Origin: an uncultured Clostridia bacterium
GTDB lineage: Bacteria; Bacillota; Clostridia; TANB77; CAG-508
Assembly: GCA_934168365.1 (NCBI GenBank)
Contig: CAKPNJ010000011.1
Coordinates: 1 to 37,568, forward strand
DNA: 37,568 bases
Direction of reading: 5' to 3'
Shown: one piece after another, positions 1 to 8,888 of the stretch
Position numbering within the stretch: position 1 is the stretch's first letter
Layout: every line of letters starts with the position of its first letter
Notes under the pieces: model-generated
What the model was told of the DNA's origin: nothing
Databases searched by the model: none
What the model saw: the letters and a program-made list of their open reading frames with translations, nothing else
Program-made: the position numbers and the translations under genes

Positions 1-183
1 ACTTTTTGATTTGAGTTTTTTGACTCTTAATTATTTTCTGGCTGTGATTTCTCACAGTATTTTTTTATAGATAGTTTGCTTCTATCTTCCTTTATTATTT
101 TTGGTTTCTCAAAGGTTTGTTATTTACTTTTCAATGTGCTTTTTTAAGTCTTCAACAAGATGTTCTTGCTGAAGACAATATCT
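1..183 (-). other. 5' leader of a leftward transcript, probably pre-rRNA
   Basis: This stretch has no credible gene. Read on the minus strand it follows a strong promoter (184-212). It contains an imperfect palindrome (148-176, arms GTCTTCA..CAAGA and TCTTG..TGAAGAC) and then a boxA-like sequence at 126-139 reading GCACATTGAAAAGT. That resembles the GAACATTGAAAACT type of antitermination element I know from rRNA leaders and spacers of low-GC Gram-positives. The left edge would then lie just upstream of 16S rRNA, a common assembly breakpoint. The rRNA itself is not in the window, so this is an inference. Confidence 0.5.
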
Positions 184-212
184 ATTTTAGCACAGCAATT
201 TTATAAAGTCAA
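184..212 (-). promoter_or_regulatory. Strong sigma-A promoter firing leftward out of the window
   Basis: On the minus strand: -35 TTGACT (207-212), a 17-nt spacer, -10 TAAAAT (184-189). Runs of A/T just upstream (about 213-260) resemble an UP element. It points away from rlmB and towards the window edge. With the boxA-like leader this looks like an rRNA promoter. Confidence 0.65.
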
Positions 213-372
213 CACATTTTTTAAATTTTTTTAAATATTTTTTAAAGAATTTTTTACTAGTTAATTTTTTCTTTATTTTTCGCCATTTTTCGCGTTTGAA
301 TTTATAATATTTTTTTATTGTTAATCTTGTTTTTTATAAAATTATGATTATACATTTTCAAATGCACCTTAT

Positions 373-1119
373 TTAATTTCTGTTTTTAACAACTTCATAC
401 ATTATAATTCCAGCTGAGACAGATGCATTTAATGAAGTAATTTTGCCCTTCATTGGAATTTTTACTAAGAAGTCACAATTTTCTTTTACTAATCTACTCA
501 TTCCAAATCCCTCACTACCAATAACAATTGCTATTGGCATTTTATAATCTTGCTTTGTATATATTGTATTTGTATCCATGTCAGTTCCACAAATCCATAC
601 ATCTTGTTCTTTTAAATATCTAATTGTTTCATTTATATTATTAACTCTGGCAATCTTCATATATTCTACTGCACCAGCAGACACTTTGCTTACTGTACTA
701 TTTACAGAGGCTGCTCTTCTTTTAGGTATAATAATTCCATGAACGCCAGCCGTCTCTGCAGTTCTAATAATAGAGCCCAAATTATGTGGATCCTCTATTC
801 CATCTAATATTAGTATAAATGGCATTTCATTTTTTCTTTTTGCTTCTTCTAAAATATCTTCTACTTCACAGTAATCATAAGGTGGTACTATTGCAATAAC
901 TCCTTGGTTGTTTGGAGTTTGTGCAATTTGGTTTAGTTTGTTTCTTTCCATTTCTGTAACAATTATTTTTCTTTCTTTAGCTATTGCCAATATTTTATGT
1001 ATTGAACCGTGTTTTTCTCCATTAGCTACTAATATTTTATTTATATCTCTGCCTGACTCTAAAAGTTCTAGTACCGCATTTCTTCCTTCTACTTGATCAT
1101 TATATTCTTCGTTTTCCAT
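373..1119 (-). CDS. rlmB: 23S rRNA (guanosine-2'-O-)-methyltransferase RlmB / TrmH-family SPOUT methyltransferase
   Basis: SAM-dependent 2'-O-ribose methyltransferase of the SpoU/TrmH family; RlmB proteins modify a 23S rRNA guanosine (G2251 in E. coli). The N-terminal substrate-binding domain (about residues 10-85, starting with the typical GRNAVLELL) precedes the knotted SPOUT domain. All three family motifs are visible: GIEDPHNLGSIIRTAE (near 108), IGSEGFGMSRLV (near 200) and IPMKGKITSLNASVSAG (near 220), including the catalytic Arg and the SAM-binding loop. At 248 residues the length is normal. I prefer the ATG at 1119, preceded by AGGAGAG; a TTG at 1122 lies one codon upstream. It is 76 bp downstream of lepA on the same strand and may share its transcript. 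Confidence 0.9.
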   Translation of the reverse strand: MENEEYNDQVEGRNAVLELLESGRDINKILVANGEKHGSIHKILAIAKERKIIVTEMERNKLNQIAQTPNNQGVIAIVPPYDYCEVEDILEEAKRKNEMPFILILDGIEDPHNLGSIIRTAETAGVHGIIIPKRRAASVNSTVSKVSAGAVEYMKIARVNNINETIRYLKEQDVWICGTDMDTNTIYTKQDYKMPIAIVIGSEGFGMSRLVKENCDFLVKIPMKGKITSLNASVSAGIIMYEVVKNRN

Positions 1120-1195
1120 CAAATACTCTCCTATTTTTTTATTTAGTAATTCTATTTAAAAGACATTTGGTATTTTTTGAATATCTTTTACTAAT

Positions 1196-3007
1196 TTACT
1201 CTTCATCTAATTTAAGAACAGATAAGAATGCTTCTTGTGGAATTTCAACATTACCTATTTGTCTCATTTTCTTTTTACCACGTTTTTGCTTTTCAAGCAA
1301 TTTCTTCTTTCTAGTTATATCTCCGCCATAGCATTTAGCCAGTACATCTTTTCTCATTGCAGATATAGTTTCTCTTGCTATGATTTTACCTCCAATAACA
1401 GCTTGTAGTGGAATTATAAATAATTGCCTTGGTATAACATCTTTAAGTTTCTCTACCATTTTCTTTCCCTTTTCATAACTACTATCTCTATGTACTATAA
1501 ATGATAAAGCATCAACGCCTTCTCCGTTTACCCATATATCTAATTTTACTAAGTCTGACCTTCTGTACTCTTTAAATTCATAATCAAATGAAGCATAACC
1601 TTTTGTTTTAGATTTTAAAGTATCAAAGAAATCATATATAATTTCATTTAAAGGCATTTCATAAATTAAGTTGACTCTTGTTGCATCTAAATATTTCATA
1701 TCCATATATGTTCCACGTCTATTTTGGCATATTTCCATAATTCCACCAACATATTCTTTTGGTGTAATTATTTCTGCTTGTACCATTGGTTCTTCCATAT
1801 AGTCTATTTCATTCGGTGTTGGCATATCAGATGGATTATACAAATCTAATACTGTTCCATCTGTTTTATGTATTTTGTATATAACTGATGGAGAAGTTGT
1901 TATTAAACTTAAGTCAAATTCTCTATCCAATCTTTCTTCTATTATTTCTAAATGTAATAAGCCTAAAAATCCACATCTAAACCCTGAACCTAATGCTCCT
2001 GATGTTTCTGGTTCATATTCAAGTGCGGCATCATTTAATTTTAATTTTTCTAATGCCACTTTTAAATTCTCATAATCGCTTCCATCTATAGGATAAATTC
2101 CACAGTACACCATTGGGTTTACTTTTTTATACCCAGGTAATGGCTCTTTGGCAGGACTCTCCTTTAAAGTAATTGTATCTCCAACTCGTACATCTTGTAG
2201 ACTTTTGATACTTGCTGCAATATATCCAACTTCTCCAGCCTTCAAATCATTGCTAGGCGCATATTTACCTGGTTCAAAATATCCTACTTCTGTAATTGTA
2301 AAACTCTTGCCTGAAGACATTAGAATCATTTCGTCTCCAACTTTGACAGTTCCGTCTTTAATACGTACATAAGCAATAGCACCTTTATAATTATCATAAA
2401 TAGAATCAAATATTAAAGCTTTAAGAGGAGCTGTTTCGTCTCCTGTTGGTGCTGGTAAGTCAGTTACTATTCTTTCTAATACTTGGTCTACATTTAAACC
2501 TGATTTTGCAGATATGCATGGTGCATCTTGAGCTGGTATTCCTATAATGTCTTCAATTTCTTTTTTTACTTCTTCTGGTCTTGCATTTGGCAAGTCAATT
2601 TTATTTATAACTGGTAGAATTTCCAAATCATTATCAATTGCCAAATATACATTTGCCAAAGTTTGTGCTTCAACTCCTTGGCTACTATCTACTACCAAAA
2701 CTGCTCCATCACATGCTGCCAAACTTCTAGAAACCTCATAATTAAAATCCACATGCCCGGGCGTATCTATTAAATTAAGTTCATAGTCATTACCGTCTTT
2801 TGCACGATACTTCATCCTAACAGCTTGTGACTTAATTGTAATTCCACGTTCTCTTTCTATATCCATATTATCTAAAACTTGATTTTCCATTTCTCTTTTA
2901 GATAATACACCTGTCATTTCAATTAACCTATCTGCCAAGGTAGATTTGCCATGATCTATATGTGCAATAATACTAAAATTACGAATAAACTTTTTTCTAT
3001 CTTGCAT
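1196..3007 (-). CDS. lepA: Elongation factor 4 (LepA), ribosome back-translocating GTPase
   Basis: Translational GTPase that acts on stalled or mis-translocated ribosomes and in 30S biogenesis. The 603 residues match the usual length. The G domain shows G1 AHIDHGKSTL (about 15-24), switch II DTPGHVDFNYEVSRSL and G4 NKIDLP. EF-G-like domains II, III and V follow. The LepA-specific C-terminal domain is recognisable by the Lys-rich tail KKKLLEKQKRGKKKMRQIG and VEIPQEAFLSVLK. The start is set by GAGGAG seven bases before the ATG. It has its own promoter (3038-3066) just behind the terminator of the upstream small membrane protein gene. No unusual residues seen. Confidence 0.97.
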   Translation of the reverse strand: MQDRKKFIRNFSIIAHIDHGKSTLADRLIEMTGVLSKREMENQVLDNMDIERERGITIKSQAVRMKYRAKDGNDYELNLIDTPGHVDFNYEVSRSLAACDGAVLVVDSSQGVEAQTLANVYLAIDNDLEILPVINKIDLPNARPEEVKKEIEDIIGIPAQDAPCISAKSGLNVDQVLERIVTDLPAPTGDETAPLKALIFDSIYDNYKGAIAYVRIKDGTVKVGDEMILMSSGKSFTITEVGYFEPGKYAPSNDLKAGEVGYIAASIKSLQDVRVGDTITLKESPAKEPLPGYKKVNPMVYCGIYPIDGSDYENLKVALEKLKLNDAALEYEPETSGALGSGFRCGFLGLLHLEIIEERLDREFDLSLITTSPSVIYKIHKTDGTVLDLYNPSDMPTPNEIDYMEEPMVQAEIITPKEYVGGIMEICQNRRGTYMDMKYLDATRVNLIYEMPLNEIIYDFFDTLKSKTKGYASFDYEFKEYRRSDLVKLDIWVNGEGVDALSFIVHRDSSYEKGKKMVEKLKDVIPRQLFIIPLQAVIGGKIIARETISAMRKDVLAKCYGGDITRKKKLLEKQKRGKKKMRQIGNVEIPQEAFLSVLKLDEE

Positions 3008-3037
3008 ATTCTTTCTCCTCGTTTTTACATATATGAT

Positions 3038-3066
3038 ATTTTAGCATATTTATATTTGAAAAGCAA
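3038..3066 (-). promoter_or_regulatory. Promoter of lepA
   Basis: Minus strand: -35 TTGCTT (3061-3066), 17-nt spacer, -10 TAAAAT (3038-3043), about 30 bases before the lepA start. It begins immediately after the terminator hairpin 3072-3097. Confidence 0.6.
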
Positions 3067-3071
3067 TTAAA

Positions 3072-3097
3072 AAGTTCTAACTAATATGTTAGAACTT
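3072..3097 (-). terminator. Rho-independent terminator of the DUF4190-like gene
   Basis: Perfect 10-bp stem (AAGTTCTAAC / GTTAGAACTT) with a six-base loop, followed on the minus strand by a T run. The hairpin overlaps the stop codon of the upstream gene (3096-3098). Confidence 0.75.
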
Positions 3098-3464
3098 ATA
3101 TAGAATTAGTCTCATTTAATCTTATATCTGGCAAAATGTTTCTATAATAATCTTGCCAATAATCTTCATTTAATTCATAATCGTCATATGTTTCATTATA
3201 TAACTCAGGTTCATTTATTACGGCAACCATCACTCCTATAGTAATTATAGAGCTAATAATTATTAGCGGAATTGCCAATGCACTAATAACCAAACCTGCT
3301 ATTCCAATACCTTTTTTACCTCCTTCAATTTTGCTCTTTTTAGCAACATCTACTGCACCTAATATCAATCCAACAATTGCTAAAGCAAACATAATAAAAC
3401 AAATAAATGGTATCCATCCCATTGATAATGAAATAATTCCTAATATTAACGAAGCTATTCCCAT
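3096..3464 (-). CDS. Small two-helix membrane protein, DUF4190-like
   Basis: 122 residues. The first ~40 residues are a pair of Gly-rich hydrophobic stretches (GIASLILGIISLSMGW, then a second helix with IVGLILGAVDVAKK). A second hydrophobic segment follows at about 50-80 (GIGIAGLVISALAIPLIII), then an acidic Tyr/Asn-rich tail of about 35 residues that probably lies outside the membrane. The repeated Gly-spaced helices around a short basic loop are typical of DUF4190 proteins, whose function is unknown. The start is supported by GGGGGAG before the ATG. It is a single-gene unit with its own promoter and terminator, divergent from tsaE. Confidence 0.75.
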   Translation of the reverse strand: MGIASLILGIISLSMGWIPFICFIMFALAIVGLILGAVDVAKKSKIEGGKKGIGIAGLVISALAIPLIIISSIITIGVMVAVINEPELYNETYDDYELNEDYWQDYYRNILPDIRLNETNSI

Positions 3465-3495
3465 AAAAACTCCCCCTTATTCAATTTACTCTTTA

Positions 3496-3524
3496 ATTAT
3501 AAAATATTTAGCATATTTTGTCAA
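3496..3524 (-). promoter_or_regulatory. Promoter of the DUF4190-like gene
   Basis: Minus strand: consensus -35 TTGACA (3519-3524), 17-nt spacer, consensus -10 TATAAT (3496-3501). It lies back-to-back with the tsaE promoter, the two -35 boxes being only five bases apart. Confidence 0.8.
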
Positions 3525-3529
3525 TTTTC

Positions 3530-3558
3530 TTTACAAAAAGCTTAAGTTAATATAAAAT
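3530..3558 (+). promoter_or_regulatory. Promoter of the tsaE-tsaB-rimI unit
   Basis: Plus strand: -35 TTTACA (3530-3535), 17-nt spacer, -10 TAAAAT (3553-3558). It is divergent from 3496-3524. Confidence 0.65.
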
Positions 3559-3586
3559 ATGTTTAGATTATTTTTGAGGAAAGACT

Positions 3587-4015
3587 ATGAATAAATTTAT
3601 TTCAAAAAGTGAGCAAGATACTATAAATTTTGCTGAAAACTTTGCAAGTCAATTGCATAAGAAAGATATTGTCGTTTTGTCAGGTGATTTAGGCTCTGGC
3701 AAGACAAAATTTGTGCAAGGCGTATTAAAACATTTTGGATTAGAAAATGAAATTTCTAGTCCTACATTTACTATTGTAAATGAATACAATGCAGATATTT
3801 GCCCTATATATCATTTTGACGTTTATCGTTTAGCTGATATTGATGAGTTTTACGCTATGGGTGGAGAAGAGTATTTTGAAAATGGTATTTGCCTTATTGA
3901 ATGGGGCGAAATAATTGAAGATGCATTGCCTTCTAATTATATAAAAATTACATTTAGTAAAAGTGAAGAAAATGATGAATATAGAGAATTGAACATAGAA
4001 AGGATTTCAAGATGA
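3587..4015 (+). CDS. tsaE: tRNA t6A37 synthesis ATPase TsaE
   Basis: Small P-loop ATPase that works with TsaB and TsaD to transfer the threonylcarbamoyl group to A37 of ANN-decoding tRNAs. The Walker A GDLGSGKT (about residues 33-40) is intact. The family motifs SSPTFTIVNEY, YHFDVYRL and CLIEWGE follow in the usual order. 142 residues is normal. GAGG lies ahead of the ATG. The stop overlaps the tsaB start (ATGA), indicating translational coupling. tsaD, the catalytic partner, is not in this window. Confidence 0.95.
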   Translation: MNKFISKSEQDTINFAENFASQLHKKDIVVLSGDLGSGKTKFVQGVLKHFGLENEISSPTFTIVNEYNADICPIYHFDVYRLADIDEFYAMGGEEYFENGICLIEWGEIIEDALPSNYIKITFSKSEENDEYRELNIERISR

Positions 4016-4752
4016 AAATACTAGCAATTGATACTTCTTCTAAGAATGCAGCTGTTGCAATTTTAGAAAATCAGAATACAATAATTGAATTAAATAATGA
4101 TGATGAAAAAACACATTCTCAAAAGTTAATGCCTATGATCGACGAGGCCTTTAAAAAATCAAATTTATCATTAGATGATATAAACTTAATTAGTTGTTGC
4201 CTTGGTCCTGGCTCTTTTACAGGTGTTAGAATTGGCATTGCTACTGCTAAAGCATTTGCAGATAGTAAGAATATTCCTACAGTTGGAGTTTCATCTTTAG
4301 AAGCTTTAGCTCACAACTTGAATCAAGATGGTCTTATTTGCAGTTTGATAAATGCCAACAATGGTAATGTTTATGCAGGACTTTTTGAAATTGTTGAAGG
4401 TAAAACTTTAAAGAGCAAATTAGATTTTCTTTCTTTTAAAGATTCAAATGGAGATATTTCACTAAATCCATTAAGAGATTTTGTTGAAGAAAATAACGAA
4501 TTTTCTAGCATTTCATTTATTGGTGATGGTGCAGTTTTATATAAAGATTTAATTGAAAAATTGATTTTAAAAAAATGCGATATTACTGTTATTGAAGAGC
4601 AAACTTCAACTGGTATAAGCATTGGAAAAATTGGTTATACTAAATACAAAAATGGTGAATATGGCGATTCAAGCTTTTTATCTCCTATTTATTTAAGAAA
4701 ATCTCAAGCAGAACTTGCTTTAGAAGAAAAGAATGGAATAAAAAATGATTAG
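4012..4752 (+). CDS. tsaB: tRNA t6A37 threonylcarbamoyltransferase subunit TsaB
   Basis: Actin-fold (ASKHA) scaffold protein that dimerises with TsaD in the t6A complex. The N terminus MKILAIDTSSKNAAVAI and the motif GPGSFTGVRIGIATAKAFA (about residues 64-82) are diagnostic. It lacks the His metal-binding motif of TsaD, as expected. 246 residues is slightly long for the family. The start overlaps the tsaE stop and the end overlaps the rimI start, so the three genes form one coupled operon. Confidence 0.95.
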   Translation: MKILAIDTSSKNAAVAILENQNTIIELNNDDEKTHSQKLMPMIDEAFKKSNLSLDDINLISCCLGPGSFTGVRIGIATAKAFADSKNIPTVGVSSLEALAHNLNQDGLICSLINANNGNVYAGLFEIVEGKTLKSKLDFLSFKDSNGDISLNPLRDFVEENNEFSSISFIGDGAVLYKDLIEKLILKKCDITVIEEQTSTGISIGKIGYTKYKNGEYGDSSFLSPIYLRKSQAELALEEKNGIKND

Positions 4753-5173
4753 TGAAATGAATTTACAAGATTTAGAAAATATTAAAGATTGCTTGTTAAC
4801 CGACTTTGATAATTTTTGGTCATACAATATTTTAAAACAAGAATTAGAAAATGGTAAATCAAAGTACTTTGTTGTAAAACAAGAAAATGAAATTGTAGGA
4901 TTTGCCGGAATAATGTTAATTATTGATGAAGTCAATATTATGAATATTGTTGTAAAAAAAGATAAAAGAAACCTTGGTATTGGTTCTTCACTTTTGGAAG
5001 AAATTATCAGATACTCTAAAATACATAATGCAACTTCTATTACATTAGAAGTAAATGAAAAAAACATTCCAGCTATTAAGTTATATGAAAAATATGGTTT
5101 TAAACAAGTTGGTCTTAGAAAAAAATATTATAATAATGAAGATAATGCTATTCTGATGGACTTAGTATTTTAA
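4745..5173 (+). CDS. rimI: GNAT N-acetyltransferase, RimI-like
   Basis: Gcn5-family acetyltransferase. RimI acetylates the N terminus of ribosomal protein S18, and the gene sits with tsaB/tsaE in many bacteria, which supports the assignment. The acetyl-CoA loop is KDKRNLGIGSSLLEEII (Q/RxxGxG/A type, about residues 77-93), followed by ITLEVNEKNIPAIKLYEKYGFKQ, the typical motif B. 142 residues is normal. The gene overlaps the tsaB end by eight bases. The ATG at 4745 has only a weak ribosome site; an in-frame ATG at 4757 is an alternative. Confidence 0.88.
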   Translation: MISEMNLQDLENIKDCLLTDFDNFWSYNILKQELENGKSKYFVVKQENEIVGFAGIMLIIDEVNIMNIVVKKDKRNLGIGSSLLEEIIRYSKIHNATSITLEVNEKNIPAIKLYEKYGFKQVGLRKKYYNNEDNAILMDLVF

Positions 5174-5215
5174 TTGGAGGTTCACCATCTCCAAACTGAC
5201 AAAGGAGGAAATAAA

Positions 5216-7606
5216 ATGAAAAAAACAAATGAACTTAATTACAAAGATTTAAAAATGGTTTGTAACCCTGATCAATTCAGTTTTGAAACTACTGAAGAAC
5301 TAGACCCTATCAACACAGGTATTGGTCAAGATAGAGGTATTAGAGCTTTGGAGTTTGGCTTGAATGTTGATGTTAAGGGTTACAATTTGTATATAGAGGG
5401 TCCTAGTGGTGTTGGTAAAACAATGTATGCTCGAAATTATCTTAACACTATTTCTAAAAAGAAAAAGGTTCCACAAGATTGGTGCTATATATATAACTTT
5501 GATAACCCAAACGAACCAATTGCTGTTTCACTTCCTGCTGGTGGTGGTAAAGAGTTTCAAGATTTAATGGACCACTTTATAAATGATGTTAAAGTTGATA
5601 TTAAGTCTACATTTAATAATGAAGAATTTGAAAAAGAAAGAGCTTTAATTAAACAAGAATTTGAAGAAAAACGTAGTGTTTTAATGGCCAGATTAAATCA
5701 AAAATCTTCTGAATACGGATTTCAAGTTAAATCTTCTCAAACTGGTATCTACATGATGCCTGTTATGAATGGCAAAGCTATGCCTGAGGAAGAGTTTAAC
5801 AAATTAGATGAAAACATAAAAAAACAATATGAAGAAAAATCTACAATTGTCCAACAACATATTATGGAGGCAATTGGCGAAATTAAAGCTATTGAAAGGG
5901 AATCTGCTAAAAAAGTGGAAGAATGGCAATCTAATGTTGCCCTACTTACTGTTAATACTCATATAAACTATATTAAATCAAAATATAAAAGAAACAAAAA
6001 GGTTAATCACTTTTTAGATAGTATTAAAAAAGATATTTTAAAAAATATTTCATGTTTTATTGATGATGGCAAAGTTAAACAACAACCTAATGTTCCTCAA
6101 CCAAAACCAGAATTGGTAAAACCTTGGTTAAATTATAGAGTTAATTTATTTGTTGATAATAGCCAAACTGAAGGTGCTCCCGTTGTTATGGATTCAAACT
6201 ATTCTTATCACAATATTTTTGGTAAGTTAGAATACGAGAATTATTATGGAAGCTTAAAAACAGATTTTACTATGTTAAAACCTGGGTTACTTCATAAAGC
6301 AAATGGCGGTTATATTATATTCCAAGCAACTGATTTGCTAAGTAATAGTTTGTGTTACGAGGCTTTGAAAAAAGCTTTAAGAACTAAAGAATTGGGAATT
6401 GAAAATGCAGCTGATCCTCGTTCTTCTATGGTAATGATTTCTTTGAAGCCTGAGCCTATTCCTCTTGATTTAAAAGTAATTATTATTGGAGAAGAAAACA
6501 TTTATCAATCTTTACTTGCAATGGATAATGATTTTAGAAAATTGTTTAAAATTAAGGTTGAATTTGAAGATGATGCTCCTATTACTTCTGAAAATATAAA
6601 TAAATTAGCAAGATTTATTGCTGGATATTGTATGCAAGAGGAACTACCTCCCCTCACTAAAGAAGCTGTTGCAAAGATAGTAGAATACGCTTCTAAAGTA
6701 GCTGATAATCAGGAAAAGCTTTCTACACGTTTTAATGACTTAGCTCAAATAATTGGTGAAGCTGCTACTTGGGCTAGAATAGGACGCTCTAAGTTAGTTA
6801 CTGCCGAATATGTTGATAAAGCTTTAAAAGAAAGAGTTAATAGAGTTAAAAAATATGATTCTCGTTACATGGAAATGATAAAAGAAAATACTTTACTTAT
6901 TGATACTGACGGATTTGTAATTGGTCAAATAAACGGTTTAACTGTTATGAATGTTGGTGAATACAGTTTTGGTAAGCCAGTAAAAATAACAGCTAATACT
7001 TATACAGGCAAAAGTGGAATTATAAACATTGAACGTGAAGTTGAGCTTTCTGGTTCTTCTCATTCAAAAGGTGTTTTGATTTTAACAGGATACTTAGGTC
7101 AAATGTTTGCACAAGATATTCCTCTATCTCTTACTGCTAGTGTATGTTTCGAGCAATTATATAATGGTGTTGATGGTGATAGCGCTTCAAGTACAGAGCT
7201 ATATGCTATACTTTCTAGCTTATCTGGTATTCCTATAAATCAAGCTATTAGTGTAACTGGTTCAGTTAATCAAAAGGGTGAAATTCAACCAATTGGTGGT
7301 GTTAATGATAAAATTGAAGGATTTTTCCAAATTTGTAAAATGCGTGGACTTAATGGAACACACGGAGTTATTATTCCAAAGCAAAATGTTCATAATTTAA
7401 ATCTTTCTGATGAAGTTATTGAGGCTGTTAAAAATGGAGATTTTCATATTTATGCCATTTCTACTATTGAAGAAGGAATTGAATTATTAACAGGAGTTCC
7501 TGCTGGTAAGAAAGATGCAAATGGACATTTTCCTGCTGGTTCAATCAATTATTTAGCTTATGAAAAATTAAAAAAATATGCTCAAGTTTCACAAAAAAAT
7601 AACTAG
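5216..7606 (+). CDS. Lon-family (S16) ATP-dependent protease with AAA_32-type ATPase
   Basis: 796-residue AAA+ protease of the Lon-like group with an AAA_32 ATPase domain, distinct from classical Lon. The substrate-binding LON N domain is absent. Walker A GPSGVGKT is at about residues 61-68. A long charged coiled-coil insertion (about 120-280, many E/K/Q) interrupts the ATPase core. The C-terminal S16 domain has the Ser-Lys dyad: Ser656 in DGDSASSTE and Lys699 in GGVNDKIEGF. I place the start at 5216, where AAAGGAGG precedes the ATG; an in-frame TTG at 5174 is less likely. It follows rimI by 42 bp and is probably co-transcribed or driven from an unseen promoter inside rimI. Likely role: degrading damaged or regulatory proteins (family inference). 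Confidence 0.9.
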   Translation: MKKTNELNYKDLKMVCNPDQFSFETTEELDPINTGIGQDRGIRALEFGLNVDVKGYNLYIEGPSGVGKTMYARNYLNTISKKKKVPQDWCYIYNFDNPNEPIAVSLPAGGGKEFQDLMDHFINDVKVDIKSTFNNEEFEKERALIKQEFEEKRSVLMARLNQKSSEYGFQVKSSQTGIYMMPVMNGKAMPEEEFNKLDENIKKQYEEKSTIVQQHIMEAIGEIKAIERESAKKVEEWQSNVALLTVNTHINYIKSKYKRNKKVNHFLDSIKKDILKNISCFIDDGKVKQQPNVPQPKPELVKPWLNYRVNLFVDNSQTEGAPVVMDSNYSYHNIFGKLEYENYYGSLKTDFTMLKPGLLHKANGGYIIFQATDLLSNSLCYEALKKALRTKELGIENAADPRSSMVMISLKPEPIPLDLKVIIIGEENIYQSLLAMDNDFRKLFKIKVEFEDDAPITSENINKLARFIAGYCMQEELPPLTKEAVAKIVEYASKVADNQEKLSTRFNDLAQIIGEAATWARIGRSKLVTAEYVDKALKERVNRVKKYDSRYMEMIKENTLLIDTDGFVIGQINGLTVMNVGEYSFGKPVKITANTYTGKSGIINIEREVELSGSSHSKGVLILTGYLGQMFAQDIPLSLTASVCFEQLYNGVDGDSASSTELYAILSSLSGIPINQAISVTGSVNQKGEIQPIGGVNDKIEGFFQICKMRGLNGTHGVIIPKQNVHNLNLSDEVIEAVKNGDFHIYAISTIEEGIELLTGVPAGKKDANGHFPAGSINYLAYEKLKKYAQVSQKNN

Positions 7607-7627
7607 TTCAAAACTAGTTATTTTTTT
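7598..7627 (+). terminator. Terminator of the tsaE-lon unit
   Basis: 11-bp perfect stem (AATAACTAGTT / AACTAGTTATT) with a three-base loop followed by T7. It overlaps the stop of the Lon-like gene. Confidence 0.85.
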
Positions 7628-7653
7628 ATATATAAGTAGCATATAATACTTTT

Positions 7654-8718
7654 TTATTTTGCACTTATTATTTTTCCTCCACCTAGAACTATGTCATCTA
7701 TATAGAATACTGCTGATTGACCTGGCGTTACACGTGCTGTTGGTTTTTCAAAGCACACTTTTATTAGGTCATCTCCTACCATCTCTATTGTTGCTTTGTC
7801 TTCTTTTGCTGAATATCTTGTTTTTACTAGAACTGGCATTTTGCCTTTAATCTCATCAACTAGTAATAAGTTAATTTCATTTACTAACATTTCTGTGCTA
7901 TATATTTCACTTTCTTTGCCAACAATAACTTGATTTTTTTCTTTATTAAATCCAATTACATACAAAGGCTCTTTATATGAAATTCCAAGTCCTTTTCTTT
8001 GTCCTATCGTATAATTGTATAGTCCATTGTGTGTTCCTAATACTTCTCCTTCTGAAGTTACTATATCTCCCGCCTCTGGCTTTATATTAGAATTATTTTC
8101 TAAGAACTTTTTATAATTTCCATCTGGAATAAAGCATATATCTTCACTATCTGGTTTGTTTGCTACCTTTAAATTGTTTTGTCTTGCTATTTCTCTTATT
8201 TGTTCTTTATTTTCAAAATCTGCTAGAGGAAACAATACATGTTCAATTAAATCTTTAGGAATTTGCCATAATACATAACTTTGATCTTTTTTCCCTGCAT
8301 TTGACTTTTTCAATACCCATCTTTTATATTTTTCACTATACTCTGTTTTAGCATAATGACCTGTTGCAATATAATTGCAACCAAGTTCTTTTGCTTTTTC
8401 ATACATTGCGCCAAATTTTAAATACTTATTACATTCAATACAAGGATTTGGTGTTTTGCAGTTTGCATAACAGTTAATAAAGTCATCTATTACATGTTTT
8501 TTAAACTCTTCTTTATAGTCATAAGTAAAATGTGGTACTCCAATTGAGCTACAAACATTTTTAGCATCTATATATGTATTTATATTGCAACAACTGCTTC
8601 CTGCAAATAGTTCTAATGTTGTTCCTATTACTTCATATCCTTGTTGCTTTAGTAATAATGCTGACACACTGCTGTCTACTCCACCGCTCATTCCTAACAA
8701 TACTTTCTTATTTTCCAT
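7654..8718 (-). CDS. mnmA: tRNA-specific 2-thiouridylase MnmA
   Basis: Installs the 2-thio group on U34 of Lys, Glu and Gln tRNAs. The PP-loop GMSGGVDSSVSALLL is at residues 9-23. The two Cys positions expected for chemistry are Cys96 in NPCIECNK and Cys195 in SEDICFIP. GHYAKTEY and DQSYVLWQI follow, then the C-terminal beta-barrel TPGQSAVFY. The first Cys lies in a CxxC (93-96), and extra Cys residues at 43-44 and 56 suggest the Cys-rich form of the enzyme rather than the E. coli DxxC form. 354 residues is normal. GGAGA precedes the ATG. It forms a single-gene unit behind its own promoter and converges on the lon unit. Confidence 0.95.
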   Translation of the reverse strand: MENKKVLLGMSGGVDSSVSALLLKQQGYEVIGTTLELFAGSSCCNINTYIDAKNVCSSIGVPHFTYDYKEEFKKHVIDDFINCYANCKTPNPCIECNKYLKFGAMYEKAKELGCNYIATGHYAKTEYSEKYKRWVLKKSNAGKKDQSYVLWQIPKDLIEHVLFPLADFENKEQIREIARQNNLKVANKPDSEDICFIPDGNYKKFLENNSNIKPEAGDIVTSEGEVLGTHNGLYNYTIGQRKGLGISYKEPLYVIGFNKEKNQVIVGKESEIYSTEMLVNEINLLLVDEIKGKMPVLVKTRYSAKEDKATIEMVGDDLIKVCFEKPTARVTPGQSAVFYIDDIVLGGGKIISAK

Positions 8719-8773
8719 TTTTATACTATCTCCTTTATTGTATGTAATGCTAAAAGTACATATTTTTCATGTT

Positions 8774-8802
8774 ATTATAATACTGTTTTAATGTAATTAC
8801 AA
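8774..8802 (-). promoter_or_regulatory. Promoter of mnmA
   Basis: Minus strand: -35 TTGTAA (8797-8802), 17-nt spacer, -10 TATAAT (8774-8779). It lies just downstream of the rplS operon terminator. Confidence 0.65.
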
Positions 8803-8822
8803 GATACTAAATTCTAATAAGT

Positions 8823-8869
8823 AAAAAAGTGAAAAGTCATCCTTTTATAAAGATAATTTTCACTCTTTT
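8823..8869 (-). terminator. Terminator of the ylxM-ffh-...-rplS operon
   Basis: Hairpin with outer arms AAAAAAGTGAAAA (8823-8835) and TTTTCACTCTTTT (8857-8869). On the minus strand the 3' arm runs directly into a T-rich stretch. It lies 20 bases after the rplS stop. Confidence 0.65.
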
Positions 8870-8888
8870 ATTTATAAAGTTATCTATA

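Noticed and set aside
5174..5215. TTG start that would lengthen the Lon-like protease by 14 residues
   Set aside because: No ribosome site precedes it and it abuts the rimI stop, whereas AAAGGAGG stands correctly before the ATG at 5216. The small TTGGAG/CTCCAA hairpin there may be incidental.
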